Assembly (NCBI GenBank): GCA_026388535.1
Contig: JAPLJP010000168.1
Span: 1 to 53,868, forward strand
Source of the DNA: Deltaproteobacteria bacterium
GTDB taxonomy: Bacteria > Desulfobacterota > Syntrophia > Syntrophales > Smithellaceae
DNA length: 53,868 nucleotides
Direction of reading: 5' to 3'
A model generated the notes under the pieces. The model was given only the letters and a program-made list of their open reading frames with translations. It made no database searches and was not told where the DNA came from. The translations under genes were made by a program, and so were the position numbers. Of this stretch, positions 24,565 through 33,101 are shown piece by piece. Each line of letters starts with the position of its first letter. Positions within the stretch are counted from its first letter, which is position 1.

Positions 24565-25629
24565 TTAAAAAGGTCCTTTGAAAGTTTCTTCCATGAAAGA
24601 TCGATCCTGGATTGGTTTCCAATCCTGGCCGGTCGGATTTAGAATCTTGTATCCCGTTTGGGCAATTGTTACCGAGCTCGGATAAAATAACCGTTCAAGG
24701 ATCGGCGACGGTGAACACGTAGTTGGCGCGAAGCCCATGCGTCGAATCACTATACCGTCAGTGGATGAAATTTTTTCAACGACTCCGGCAGCTATTTCAG
24801 CGCTGGCGCCGCAACTAGTCCAACCGTTATCCACTATCAATAGATTTTTTGTTTTCCTTACGGACTGCAGAATTGTCTCCAGATCAAGAGGAACCAATGT
24901 GATCGGATCAATAACCTCCGCTTTTATTCCTTGTTGAGTAAGAAGTTTTGCGGCTCGCAGCGACTCATTAACCATCTGAGAGATTCCTACTATAGTAATA
25001 TCCTTACCGGCGTTGCATATCCGGGCTTTTCCGAATTGTACAGTGTAGGATTCAGTCGGGACTTCACTCTCCGTGCCGTACAAAAGGCGATGCTCAAAAA
25101 ACATTACAGGATTATCATCCCTGATTGCGGAAATTAGGCAGCCTTTTGCATCATGGGCGTTTGATGGCATAACAACTTTGAGTCCGGGAACATGCATGAA
25201 CATGGACTGAAGTGCCTGGGAATGCTGGGCACCTTGTCCCCATGATTTTCCGATTATAGATCGAATCACAAGGGGGACTTTTGCCGTGCCCCCGTACATG
25301 TAATGATATTTTGCAGCAACATTGATGATCTGATTCATGCAAAGCATCAGAAAATCAGTACGAGTGTGAACATGAACCGGACGCAGCCCAGCAATGGCGG
25401 CCCCAATGGCAACTCCGGTCATGGCATCTTCGGACAAAGGCGTGCAAAAAATTCTTTCAGCCCCAAATTTTTCAACAAGTCCCCGTGTCGATCCAAAGAT
25501 CGCTTTATGATCGTCAACATCAAGACCCATCACAAAGACTCCGTGGTCTCGTTCCATCTCCTGCTCCAGAGCTTCCCGGATTGCATCACCATATTTCAAA
25601 TTACGATGTTGCTGATTACGCAAAGACAT
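24565..25629 (-). CDS. Thiamine-diphosphate 2-oxoacid dehydrogenase E1 beta-like subunit
   Basis: A protein of 354 aa with the transketolase-like pyrimidine-binding domain (about 10-190: KYGDAIREALEQEM, FCTPLSEDAMTGVAIGAA, GGTAKVPLVIRS) and the C-terminal transketolase domain (KDITIVGISQMVNESLRAA, IDPITLVPLD, LIVDNGWTSCGASAEIAA). It should pair with the E1 alpha gene, with which it overlaps by 14 bases. No lipoyl E2 or E3 gene is near. With an epimerase and a glycosyltransferase in the same operon, acyl transfer to a sugar in place of classical 2-oxoacid oxidation is an inferred option. Confidence 0.85.
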   Translation of the reverse strand: MSLRNQQHRNLKYGDAIREALEQEMERDHGVFVMGLDVDDHKAIFGSTRGLVEKFGAERIFCTPLSEDAMTGVAIGAAIAGLRPVHVHTRTDFLMLCMNQIINVAAKYHYMYGGTAKVPLVIRSIIGKSWGQGAQHSQALQSMFMHVPGLKVVMPSNAHDAKGCLISAIRDDNPVMFFEHRLLYGTESEVPTESYTVQFGKARICNAGKDITIVGISQMVNESLRAAKLLTQQGIKAEVIDPITLVPLDLETILQSVRKTKNLLIVDNGWTSCGASAEIAAGVVEKISSTDGIVIRRMGFAPTTCSPSPILERLFYPSSVTIAQTGYKILNPTGQDWKPIQDRSFMEETFKGPF

Positions 25630-26572
25630 GGGTACCTAGCTCCTCTGGGCCTGGGAAAGGGGACTTTTCAGCAAACTCTACAGCTAAAGCGATCTGGCGC
25701 TCAATATCCCCATCAATGGCGTTACGACTTTCGGCATCGAGCATCTTGCCAACTCGTTCCACTTGATCAATTTTAACCCAACGTTCAAATTCCTGACGAG
25801 ACCTATATGCTTCATCGTGATCATCATTAGGTCCAACATGTTCTCGCCAGCGGTACGTCTTGCACTCTATAAAGAAAGGTCCAATTTCTCCTGATCTAAT
25901 TTTCTGGGCGGTCTGGTTGGTGATTTCCCGAATTCGAAAAACGTCACCATCATCTACAAAAGCGGTCTGGATGCCAAATCCTTTCACTCTGGCGCAAAGA
26001 TCCTCGGATGCCCAACGCTTGGAAAGCGGGGTATGAATAGCAAGCCCATTGTTTTCGCAGACAAAGATTACTGGAAGTTTGTGAAGAGCTGCGAAATTCA
26101 GGCTCTCATAGAAAACGCCTTCTTCAGTCGCGCCATCACCAAAGAATACAGCCGAAATTCTCTGTTTTCTTTCTCTCTTTAGCGCCAGCGAATAGCCGAC
26201 GGCCACAGGAATACTGGTTCCGACAATCGCAGAAGTGCCGAGTATGCCCTTGTTCGTCTCGACCAAGTGCATGGAGCCGCCTTTTCCCGCTGAACAGCCA
26301 GTTTGCTTTCCATAAAGTTCTGCGAAAAAGCGCCCCAAGTCTCCGCCTTTAGCAAGATAACTTGCATGACTGCGATAAGTTCCGGCCACAACGTCATCTA
26401 CATGCAATGCTGTGCAAACGCCTACCGTTACAGATTCCTGACCAATAGAAAGATGTATGGGACTCTTTATCTTATCGCTTGGATAGATCTCAGCAACTTT
26501 TTCCTCAACTCTTCGTATATAGCGAAGATTACGGTATATAAGTTCAGTTAATGTTTTTCGTTCCATAGGCAT
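25616..26572 (-). CDS. Thiamine-diphosphate 2-oxoacid dehydrogenase E1 alpha-like subunit
   Basis: A protein of 318 aa. The ThDP motif runs from GDGATEEG (145-152) to ENNG (173-176). YRSHASYLAKG near residue 66, KGGSMHL near 97 and the phosphorylation-loop region (THVGPNDDHDEAYRS-like, near 245) match the PdhA/AcoA family. It combines with the downstream beta subunit to decarboxylate a 2-oxoacid. Without E2 and E3 nearby, the acceptor of the acyl unit is not clear. It follows a GT2 gene after 117 bases. Confidence 0.87.
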   Translation of the reverse strand: MPMERKTLTELIYRNLRYIRRVEEKVAEIYPSDKIKSPIHLSIGQESVTVGVCTALHVDDVVAGTYRSHASYLAKGGDLGRFFAELYGKQTGCSAGKGGSMHLVETNKGILGTSAIVGTSIPVAVGYSLALKRERKQRISAVFFGDGATEEGVFYESLNFAALHKLPVIFVCENNGLAIHTPLSKRWASEDLCARVKGFGIQTAFVDDGDVFRIREITNQTAQKIRSGEIGPFFIECKTYRWREHVGPNDDHDEAYRSRQEFERWVKIDQVERVGKMLDAESRNAIDGDIERQIALAVEFAEKSPFPGPEELGTHVFA

Positions 26573-26689
26573 CTATTCTTTTATCGCTTACGTTAAATAA
26601 TCCAACGTTGAAATTCATCCTATTCTTTTCATAAAAGAGACAGCTTACTCACTGTCAAAATTATTAAATTTGAGACACTCATTTACAGT

Positions 26690-27424
26690 CTATTTCCCAT
26701 CTACAACAGATGCGTAATAAGATCGCTGTGGAAATACCTCCCGAATAATCTGGTAAAGGAATCCCAACCCCCATCGGAACATTTCGAGTTTTCGAACTCC
26801 TCCGATCCTGGCAGGCTCGTCACCGGGAATCTCGGAAATCTTACATTTTCGGCGGGCGGCCCTTACCGAAAGCAGGGGTTCAACAGGTATTTTAGTTTTG
26901 AAGAGGCGTTCCGGGGTGCGATAGCCCCGGTCACTCAAAAGATCAAGTTCCAGCAAAAGACTCTTCCTATAGCCCCTGAACATCACAAATGTATCCGTGT
27001 ATTTTGCTTTATGCAGTACGTTTATCAGTTTCGTGAAAAACCAGTTTCCAAATCCGGTTAACAAGTCATCGTCCTGACTGCTGGCCGGAGGCAAGTAGCG
27101 GGAGACAATAACCATATCATATCCTTCTTTCATTTTTGTCACCAATAGAGGAATGCGATCAGCAAGTGAATTGCCATCCGGACTGAATGTAATGATGACG
27201 TCCCCCTTGATATAGTCCAATGCTTCCAGATAAGCCTGCCGTAGCCCTTTTTTTTTCTGAATTATTACTTCATATCCCTGGGATTGTGCCCACTCTACAG
27301 TTCCATCCTTTGAGCCGCCATCTACTACCAGAATCTGATCGCAGCAGGATTTATCTATAAGCGGCATAACTTTAATCATGCTCTCATATTCATTTAGTGT
27401 CGGAACAAGCAGGGTGACTTTCAT
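26690..27424 (-). CDS. GT2-family glycosyltransferase (DPM-like)
   Basis: A protein of 244 aa with a GT-A fold: LVPTLNEYES at residues 5-14, VVDGGSKDGT at 33-42, and a metal-site-like FSPDGN near 80. There are no C-terminal membrane helices, so it resembles the soluble dolichol-phosphate-mannose-synthase type. It probably transfers a sugar from a nucleotide donor to polyprenyl phosphate or a lipid. It is the first gene of the minus-strand operon with the E1 subunits and the epimerase. A GAAGGAAG site lies just before the ATG. Confidence 0.82.
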   Translation of the reverse strand: MKVTLLVPTLNEYESMIKVMPLIDKSCCDQILVVDGGSKDGTVEWAQSQGYEVIIQKKKGLRQAYLEALDYIKGDVIITFSPDGNSLADRIPLLVTKMKEGYDMVIVSRYLPPASSQDDDLLTGFGNWFFTKLINVLHKAKYTDTFVMFRGYRKSLLLELDLLSDRGYRTPERLFKTKIPVEPLLSVRAARRKCKISEIPGDEPARIGGVRKLEMFRWGLGFLYQIIREVFPQRSYYASVVDGK

Positions 27425-27975
27425 ATTACTTCCTTCATTTTCGGCAAGAAGGCTTAACTAATTACAAGGACAGATACTTATGCCGTATCATTACAAAAAA
27501 AGCAAGATTTTGGAATAGTTGGCAGTGTCACAATTTGAATGTGTTTATCCATAAATATTGAATCCAGTAGTTTGATAAGGAATTTTATATTTCTCTTAAT
27601 ATCACTCTGATTTCCACAGAAGATAACCGAATTCGCCTCACTTATCTAATCTAATTGCACACTCTTAACGCCCCATCTGCTCAATGTGAGAAATATTTTT
27701 GATTTTTGTCATATATTATTTTGATGAGATTGACTATAAGAAGAACCAGCTTGTGTGTCAATGAAAGATTAATTAGAAAAGTCAAAACTTAACTTTGTCG
27801 ATCTGAATATTGTGAAGACTTTGTATTATAAATCTAATTAAAAAAAGCTTGGGTAATAGATTTTACCTGGTAGTCCTACTATTTCAAACAATCTTCAAGA
27901 ACAACCCTGAGCTTTAGAAATATATTTTCATAATCCTTTTGCTGTCCTTTTGATCTCATAAAAAACAAGAACTGC
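27425..27975. other. AT-rich intergenic region without a visible gene
   Basis: A gene-poor stretch between divergent genes. No coding frame of credible composition, RNA gene or clear repeat was found. The only regulatory signal noticed is the promoter at its right edge. Confidence 0.5.
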
Positions 27976-28004
27976 TTGACAATTTGATTTCAAAAAAGCA
28001 TATT
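27976..28004 (+). promoter_or_regulatory. Promoter before the PDZ lipoprotein
   Basis: TTGACA (27976-27981), 17 bases, CATATT (27999-28004). The start codon lies 68 bases further. Confidence 0.55.
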
Positions 28005-28071
28005 AAACGAACTTTGTTTTATGAACAAGCAGACAGGAAAAAGTATTTTCAAAATTATAAAGGAGTTTGCC

Positions 28072-28479
28072 ATGAAAAAACTATTTTTATTCTGTATATG
28101 TGTTCTTCTAATGGGTTGTGTCGAAGGTGCTGTAACTAGTACGTCGATGGATCAGCAACAACAAATCTCAAAAACTAACGAACCAATGAAGGCTCTCACC
28201 AAACTTCAACACGGAATTGTCTTTGCAGATTATTGGGAATATCCAGATATTAACGCAAATGACCGCGGGGCTATATTACACGTCAAAGTTAAATATGTTA
28301 AACCAAACTCCGTAGCAGACGAGGCCGGATTTAAAGTCGGTGACGAAATAATAACTATCAACGGTGAAAATCCGTGGGACCATAACTGGAATACATATTT
28401 AATGAGTGGCGATAATCCAGTAACTTATACCATGCGCAGAGGTAAAGACGAATATAAGACAAAATTAAATCCGATTTAA
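28072..28479 (+). CDS. PDZ-domain lipoprotein
   Basis: A protein of 135 aa. MKKLFLFCICVLLMGC is a lipoprotein signal with the lipobox Leu-Met-Gly-Cys at residues 13-16. A PDZ-like domain follows (KYVKPNSVADEAGFKVGDEI at about 77-96, then ITINGE). It should be anchored to a membrane on the periplasmic side and bind a C-terminal peptide or partner; there is no protease domain. The open frame extends to an ATG at 28021, but AAGGAG at 28060 and the clean signal sequence favour 28072. A strong terminator follows, so it is a single-gene unit. Confidence 0.82.
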   Translation: MKKLFLFCICVLLMGCVEGAVTSTSMDQQQQISKTNEPMKALTKLQHGIVFADYWEYPDINANDRGAILHVKVKYVKPNSVADEAGFKVGDEIITINGENPWDHNWNTYLMSGDNPVTYTMRRGKDEYKTKLNPI

Positions 28480-28535
28480 TTTGTTACGAGCGAGATGGTA
28501 ATTCTTTTTTTTGCTCCCCTTAAAGTATAAAATTC

Positions 28536-28560
28536 AGGCCGGGCAATGCCCGGCTTTTTA
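28536..28560 (+). terminator. Rho-independent terminator
   Basis: A 7-bp GC stem (GCCGGGC at 28538 and GCCCGGC at 28548), AAT loop, then TTTTT. It ends the PDZ lipoprotein transcript. Confidence 0.88.
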
Positions 28561-28670
28561 ATGCTGAAAAAATCTGATTTTATGGCTAAATGTTGGAAAT
28601 ATACTCGGGAAAGTTATATTATAAAAAGGTTGATAACTATTAAAATCTTTATAAGTAATTGAATTCTTCA

Positions 28671-28713
28671 TGGTAGTCCCAAGGGGAGTTGAACCCCTGT
28701 CTCCGGCGAGAGA
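28671..28713 (-). repeat. tRNA-Glu 3'-half copy, probable att site
   Basis: On the minus strand this is the 3' part of a tRNA-Glu: end of the anticodon arm (GCCGG), variable loop, an intact T-arm (AGGGG, TTCAACT, CCCCT) and the acceptor strand TGGGACT-A-CCA. The 5' half is missing; similarity to the full tRNA at 31132 ends in the anticodon loop. Differences from the full copy in the T-stem are compensated, so it derives from a functional tRNA. It looks like the displaced end of a tRNA split by integration. Confidence 0.78.
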
Positions 28714-28826
28714 GAAGAAACTGAAAGATATCTAAGTCACCTGTTTTATTATAATTATTTGATTTTATTAAAGTCTGTGTGTCCCTCTGTGTAATCTTGT
28801 ATAGCCTTTTACTCTCAAATTCAAAT

Positions 28827-28848
28827 AAAAGGACACCCCAAGGGACAC
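28827..28848 (+). repeat. AAAAGGACACCC / AGGGACAC pair, left copy
   Basis: Two adjacent motifs recur near the other end of the putative element (31072-31083 and 31062-31069), there in the opposite order. Their position inside each tRNA-derived end suits arm-type recombinase binding sites; that role is inferred. Confidence 0.5.
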
Positions 28849-29049
28849 ACCTTTGAACGTGCCGTTTCTTTCTTACTGTAATGTTGTTTTGCTTATTTTC
28901 CTAATTAATACAACATTTCAATCGGAAATAATCAAAGCTGCTGAACTCCAAATTAATATGTGGTAGAAGTATCAAAGGCAGGTCAACATTTCCATTAAAT
29001 TACATATTACTGCATAATCGAGTTACAAATGCCATGAGGAATAATCACC

Positions 29050-30876
29050 ATGACAGATGAAATCCTCGACATCACTCGTGATGAACATAATGATTTCAAT
29101 AAATACTACATCATGTACAATCCTTCGACAATCAACCTCATGGAAAAAATCTGTGTGGATAATTTTACTATAACGGATGTTATTGAATATTTGACAGGGA
29201 AAAAACTTGAAACATGTATTGAGAGAAACTACACCGAATTCCTGACATTCAACATAAACCTTCTAAGAAAGGGTGGGCTTGAGCAACTAGGGCTCGAATC
29301 GTACACTTCGTACTATATCGCCAACCAGATATGCAAGGCTGATCCAGCCGCAAGAGTGATACTGGCTGATGATAACCGCAGGACCATCGGGAAGATCATC
29401 TCCGGGGAAAGAAAAACACCGGCCGCTGTTTTTATGACAGCCATGAGTGCAAGTTTTCCGGCCGCCTGCGCGGCAACCCTTGTTCTGAACAGGGTGAATA
29501 TTCCGGTCATAATCGGCGGAATCCATGTATCGACAAGCCCATTTGATATTGACACTTATATACGCGGCCATATATCCCGTCCCGAACTTGTTTCGCATGT
29601 GATAGGTGCGGGTGATTCATCCACGATAAAAGAAATTGTATCCGACATTATCGAATCCCGGTTAAAAAATGAATACAGGGGGTCAATACCCATCGAGGAC
29701 GGCGTATGGGGAAATCCGCGTGTAAGAGAACTACCGAAAATGAAACCACCCTTTGTCAATAAACTCCCGATTGCCGGTCCAATTCTTTCACGCATGATCG
29801 AAACAAACGTTACAGCCCCTTTTCTCGGATGCCCCTTTTCATGCAGTTTCTGCTCAATATCGTCATTTCCCAGGGGAAAAAGAAAATTCACATCTTGTTC
29901 GCCTGAGGATTTTACAACTGAACTCATGGATAAACAGAGGGGCGGTGTCAACTTCAAAAACAGATTTTACTGTATCACACCTGATAATCTTCTGGTAGGC
30001 GGAAAACGACTACACGATGTCCTGGATAAGATGATAGAGAGTCCTTTGTCAATCAACTACGCGGCACAGATCAGCATTGAAGTTGCTGACGATGAAAAAC
30101 TGCTCAAAAAACTCAGGCTGTCCGGCGCGTCGCATTTTTTTATCGGACTGGAATCACTTGATATAAGAAACCTCGAATTTGTCGGGAAAAACATCGTCAA
30201 AAAAATTAAAAAGGAAGGAACAACAGTTGAAGAATACTATTCAACACGAATCAAGAAAATTCAGGATTACGGTATTTCCGTGCACGGCGCATTCATGTTT
30301 GGTATGCCTTACGACTATTTTAAATCATTAGCGGATCACTCCGGGAAGAAGATTGCCGAGTTTTGCATAAAAAACAAAATTGGTCTCCAGCCTACATGTC
30401 TGAACAATTTGCCGGGTTCACTTGATTTTATCGATGGCCTGAAAAAAGATGAATTAATTTACGGCAATCCCGGTTCAATGGATTATTTCTGTTCCCTTTC
30501 CATCGCGGATCTGACAGAATCTAATCGCAAAATTCCTGATTCTTTATTTAACAGTCCACTGGTTGCCTTTTATATCCTTCATGATACGATAAAAAAAGTC
30601 GGATCTTATTTCAACGCCTTGAATTTTGGTTTTTACATGGCACGAAAAGCATGGAATATGCCTACAACAACCGGTGTTCTTAATATTAAAGAGCGCGCTG
30701 TGGATGCTTTAGCCGGCATGGCATTTCAACTAGGCTCAAGTACCTACCTGAAGTTATACAATGATCTTGCTCATTCAACCAAGTGGTTACAAGGAATATA
30801 TGAAAGATTATATAAATTGGAAAAAAATCCCGAGATAAAAAAACTCTTCCATAAACACATAAGGGCCTTTATATAA
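29050..30876 (+). CDS. Radical SAM protein, cargo of a tRNA-bounded element
   Basis: A protein of 608 aa. The N-terminal region, about 230 residues, resembles a degenerate B12-binding-like domain (VIIGGIHVSTSPFDIDTY near 160). The cluster motif CPFSCSFC lies near residues 262-269, followed by a barrel with FFIGLESLDIRN near 372 and HGAFMFGMPYD near 415. The C-terminal 150 residues are not recognised. No partner enzyme or precursor peptide is adjacent. It stands alone between the tRNA-Glu fragment and the tRNA-Glu gene. The substrate is unknown. Confidence 0.82.
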   Translation: MTDEILDITRDEHNDFNKYYIMYNPSTINLMEKICVDNFTITDVIEYLTGKKLETCIERNYTEFLTFNINLLRKGGLEQLGLESYTSYYIANQICKADPAARVILADDNRRTIGKIISGERKTPAAVFMTAMSASFPAACAATLVLNRVNIPVIIGGIHVSTSPFDIDTYIRGHISRPELVSHVIGAGDSSTIKEIVSDIIESRLKNEYRGSIPIEDGVWGNPRVRELPKMKPPFVNKLPIAGPILSRMIETNVTAPFLGCPFSCSFCSISSFPRGKRKFTSCSPEDFTTELMDKQRGGVNFKNRFYCITPDNLLVGGKRLHDVLDKMIESPLSINYAAQISIEVADDEKLLKKLRLSGASHFFIGLESLDIRNLEFVGKNIVKKIKKEGTTVEEYYSTRIKKIQDYGISVHGAFMFGMPYDYFKSLADHSGKKIAEFCIKNKIGLQPTCLNNLPGSLDFIDGLKKDELIYGNPGSMDYFCSLSIADLTESNRKIPDSLFNSPLVAFYILHDTIKKVGSYFNALNFGFYMARKAWNMPTTTGVLNIKERAVDALAGMAFQLGSSTYLKLYNDLAHSTKWLQGIYERLYKLEKNPEIKKLFHKHIRAFI

Positions 30877-31131
30877 TTGATACTAATAGATAGGAAGCGA
30901 GGTTACAATTCGTTATATATACGATGCGGTGGACAATTTGTTGTTTGATGCGGAGCGTTACTCTCTTTCAATTGGTATTCTTCAGCTTTTCCAACTTCAT
31001 TAATCTATTTGTTTGTAGGTGTAAGGTTTATTTATCTGTTGGTTTGAAGCTTTTAGACAAAAGGGACACTCAAAAGGACACCCAATCAATAAATGAAAGC
31101 AGCACAAATTTTTACAAATGATTGATTTGCT
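30877..31131. other. Right flank of the putative integrated element
   Basis: No credible gene. It contains AGGGACAC (31062) and AAAAGGACACCC (31072), which also occur at the left flank, next to the 3' end of the tRNA-Glu gene. Confidence 0.5.
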
Positions 31132-31206
31132 TGGTAGTCCCACGGGGAGTTGAACCCCGGTTTCCGGCGTGAGAGGCCAGCGTCCTAACCACTAGACGAT
31201 GGGACC
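31132..31206 (-). tRNA. tRNA-Glu (anticodon CTC)
   Basis: A 75-base cloverleaf on the minus strand with an encoded CCA end. The acceptor GGTCCCA pairs with TGGGACT (one G-U), the D-arm contains AGTGGTTAGGAC, the anticodon stem CTGGC pairs with GCCGG around CTCTCAC (anticodon CTC), and the T-stem CGGGG pairs with CCCCG around TTCAACT. It lies 172 bases downstream of gltX, on the same strand. Confidence 0.93.
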
Positions 31207-31209
31207 ATT

Positions 31210-31283
31210 TGGCTGGGGGTCAAAGATTCGAACATGGGCGGCAGGGTTCAGGGTCTTGGTTCCTGCCGCCAGACTATTCCTCA
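31210..31283 (-). pseudogene. Degenerate tRNA-Gln-like sequence (anticodon CTG)
   Basis: A 74-base minus-strand stretch keeps the tRNA-Gln layout: ATAGTCT and GGCAGGA of the D-arm, a CTG anticodon in CCCTGAA, TTCGAATC of the T-loop and an ACCCCCAGCCA end. However, the acceptor stem has about three mismatches, and the anticodon and T-stems two each. It is probably a decayed gene lying 3 bases upstream of tRNA-Glu. Confidence 0.55.
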
Positions 31284-31378
31284 GCAAAGTTGAGGGCTGA
31301 GTATCTATTTAATTCGACTTTAAAAGTCAAGATGAAATTGACGCGGTTTGTAGAACACCGCAACTCCCTCGAGCAGAC

Positions 31379-32782
31379 CTATTTATTCTGAGCTTCAATG
31401 TAGTCAATCGCGGCGTTGATTCTTTGAATGACCCGTTCCTTGCCCAGAGTGACCATAACTTCGTCAATGCCGGGGCTGACTGTTTTTCCAGTCAGCGCTA
31501 CCCGCAGTGGCTGGGCGATTGCCTTGAACTTTATATTTCTTTCTTGCGTAAAATTCTTGAAAAATTCTTCCAACCCTTCTTTGCTGAATTTCTGCATTGA
31601 CGGAATAGCGGAAACCATAGCCTTCAAATGGGCCAAAACATCAGAGGTTAAAAATTTTTGAGCGGCCTGTTCGTCATACTGAATCTGATCGGCAAAATAG
31701 AAATCTGCCATATCGGCCAGTTCAACCAGCGTTTTGACGCGCGGTTGTAAATCCGCAATCACTTTTTGAGTGAAAACGGCATCACCAGTATCGGTGCCTT
31801 CAGACCACAGCAGTTTCATTTCTTCCATTAACCGCTCAGTGCTTGCTTCCTTTATATAGTGCGCGTTGAGCCACAGAAGTTTTTCGGGATTGAAAACAGC
31901 GGGTGATTTGCCGACGGCTTCCAGGGCGAAGTGTTCAATCAAATCTTTCTGCGAAAAAATTTCCTGATCCCCATGAGACCAGCCCAGACGCACCAGATAA
32001 TTAACCAACGCTTCCGGCAGGTAACCCATCTCTTTATAAGCCATAACGGAAGTGGCCCCGTGACGCTTGCTCAGACGAGCCTTGTCCGATCCTAAAATCA
32101 TCGGGACATGGGCAAATTTGGGCACATCAAAGCCCAGCGCCTGATACATCAAAATCTGGCGGGGCGTATTGTTAACATGATCATTGCCGCGGATTACATG
32201 CGTGATGTTCATAAGCGCATCGTCTACAACGACAGCAAAATTATAAGTGGGGTACCCGTCGCCGCGTTCGATAATCAAATCGTCCAATTCATCATTATTG
32301 AAACTTATATTCCCTTTAATGAGATCTTCAACGATTGTTATGCCGGTTTGCAAGCCGCGGAAGCGTACTGCACTGCCGGACGATTTCTTTAAATTCTTGT
32401 CGCGGCAGGTGCCGTCGTATTTGGGTTTTTTGCCTGTCGCCAGGGCTTGTTTTCTCTTAGCTTCAAGTTCTTCGGGAGTGCATTTGCAATAGTAAGCTTT
32501 TCCTTCATTAATCAGCTTTTGCACCATTTCACGGTGCAATTCGACACGCTGTGCCTGAAAATATGGGCCTTCATCCCAGTTTAGACCCAGCCAAGTCATT
32601 GCACTCAGAATGGCCTTGGTTGATTCTTCTGTGGAACGTTGCTGATCCGTATCTTCAATTCTCAAGACAAATTCGCCGCCGTTGTGGCGTGTGTAAAGCC
32701 AGTTAAAAAGAGCGGTTCTCGCTCCGCCGATGTGCAAATAACCTGTTGGAGAGGGGGCGAAGCGGGTTCTGATTGTTTTCAT
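31379..32782 (-). CDS. gltX: Glutamyl-tRNA synthetase
   Basis: A protein of 467 aa, typical in length for bacterial GltX. The class I HIGH motif is in APSPTGYLHIGGAR near residues 8-21. The KMSKS-like loop is DKARLSKRHG near 240. A zinc-type Cys set (YYCKCTPEE) lies near 105, and an all-helical anticodon-binding domain fills the C-terminus. It charges tRNA-Glu, and possibly tRNA-Gln for later amidation. A longer frame reaches 32839, but ATG 32782 starts at the conserved KTIRTRFAPSP and has an AAGGGA site. tRNA-Glu lies directly downstream. Confidence 0.96.
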   Translation of the reverse strand: MKTIRTRFAPSPTGYLHIGGARTALFNWLYTRHNGGEFVLRIEDTDQQRSTEESTKAILSAMTWLGLNWDEGPYFQAQRVELHREMVQKLINEGKAYYCKCTPEELEAKRKQALATGKKPKYDGTCRDKNLKKSSGSAVRFRGLQTGITIVEDLIKGNISFNNDELDDLIIERGDGYPTYNFAVVVDDALMNITHVIRGNDHVNNTPRQILMYQALGFDVPKFAHVPMILGSDKARLSKRHGATSVMAYKEMGYLPEALVNYLVRLGWSHGDQEIFSQKDLIEHFALEAVGKSPAVFNPEKLLWLNAHYIKEASTERLMEEMKLLWSEGTDTGDAVFTQKVIADLQPRVKTLVELADMADFYFADQIQYDEQAAQKFLTSDVLAHLKAMVSAIPSMQKFSKEGLEEFFKNFTQERNIKFKAIAQPLRVALTGKTVSPGIDEVMVTLGKERVIQRINAAIDYIEAQNK

Positions 32783-32809
32783 TATTTTCTTTCCCTTATT
32801 TTTTGTAGC

Positions 32810-32839
32810 TTTATAGGATTGAGATAGCCTTTTTGTCAA
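32810..32839 (-). promoter_or_regulatory. Promoter of gltX
   Basis: On the minus strand: TTGACA (32839-32834), 18 bases, TATAAA (32815-32810), about 28 bases before the ATG. Confidence 0.68.
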
Positions 32840-33024
32840 GCAACTTGATTTTTTTGCTAATTAGTGAATTTTTTATAAGGGGAATTATTTCCATTATGTT
32901 TAAAACATAAAAAGAGGTTTCTATCCGGAATATTTGTAGACTTATTGAGTCAAAAGATGACACAGATAAATAAAACAATTTGAGATTTTTCTATTAATCC
33001 CTCAGTAAAACTAGCAAATTATAC

Positions 33025-33058
33025 TTGACAATGTGGGAAAATTATAATTTACTCCCAC
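33025..33058 (+). promoter_or_regulatory. Possible promoter/operator before yceD
   Basis: TTGACA (33025) and TATAAT (33043) are both consensus but only 12 bases apart. The inverted repeat GTGGGA (33033) and TCCCAC (33053) encloses the palindrome AAATTATAATTT. It could be a regulator or hairpin site; function is uncertain. Confidence 0.4.
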
Positions 33059-33101
33059 GGTTAATTAATCAGGTAAAATTATTAAAGACAGTAGGCTTCA
33101 A

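Noticed and set aside
30924-31121. 65-codon frame before tRNA-Glu
   Set aside because: Cys/Phe-rich start and a Thr/Gln tail made by the GGACAC repeats; no ribosome site. More likely part of the element end than a gene.
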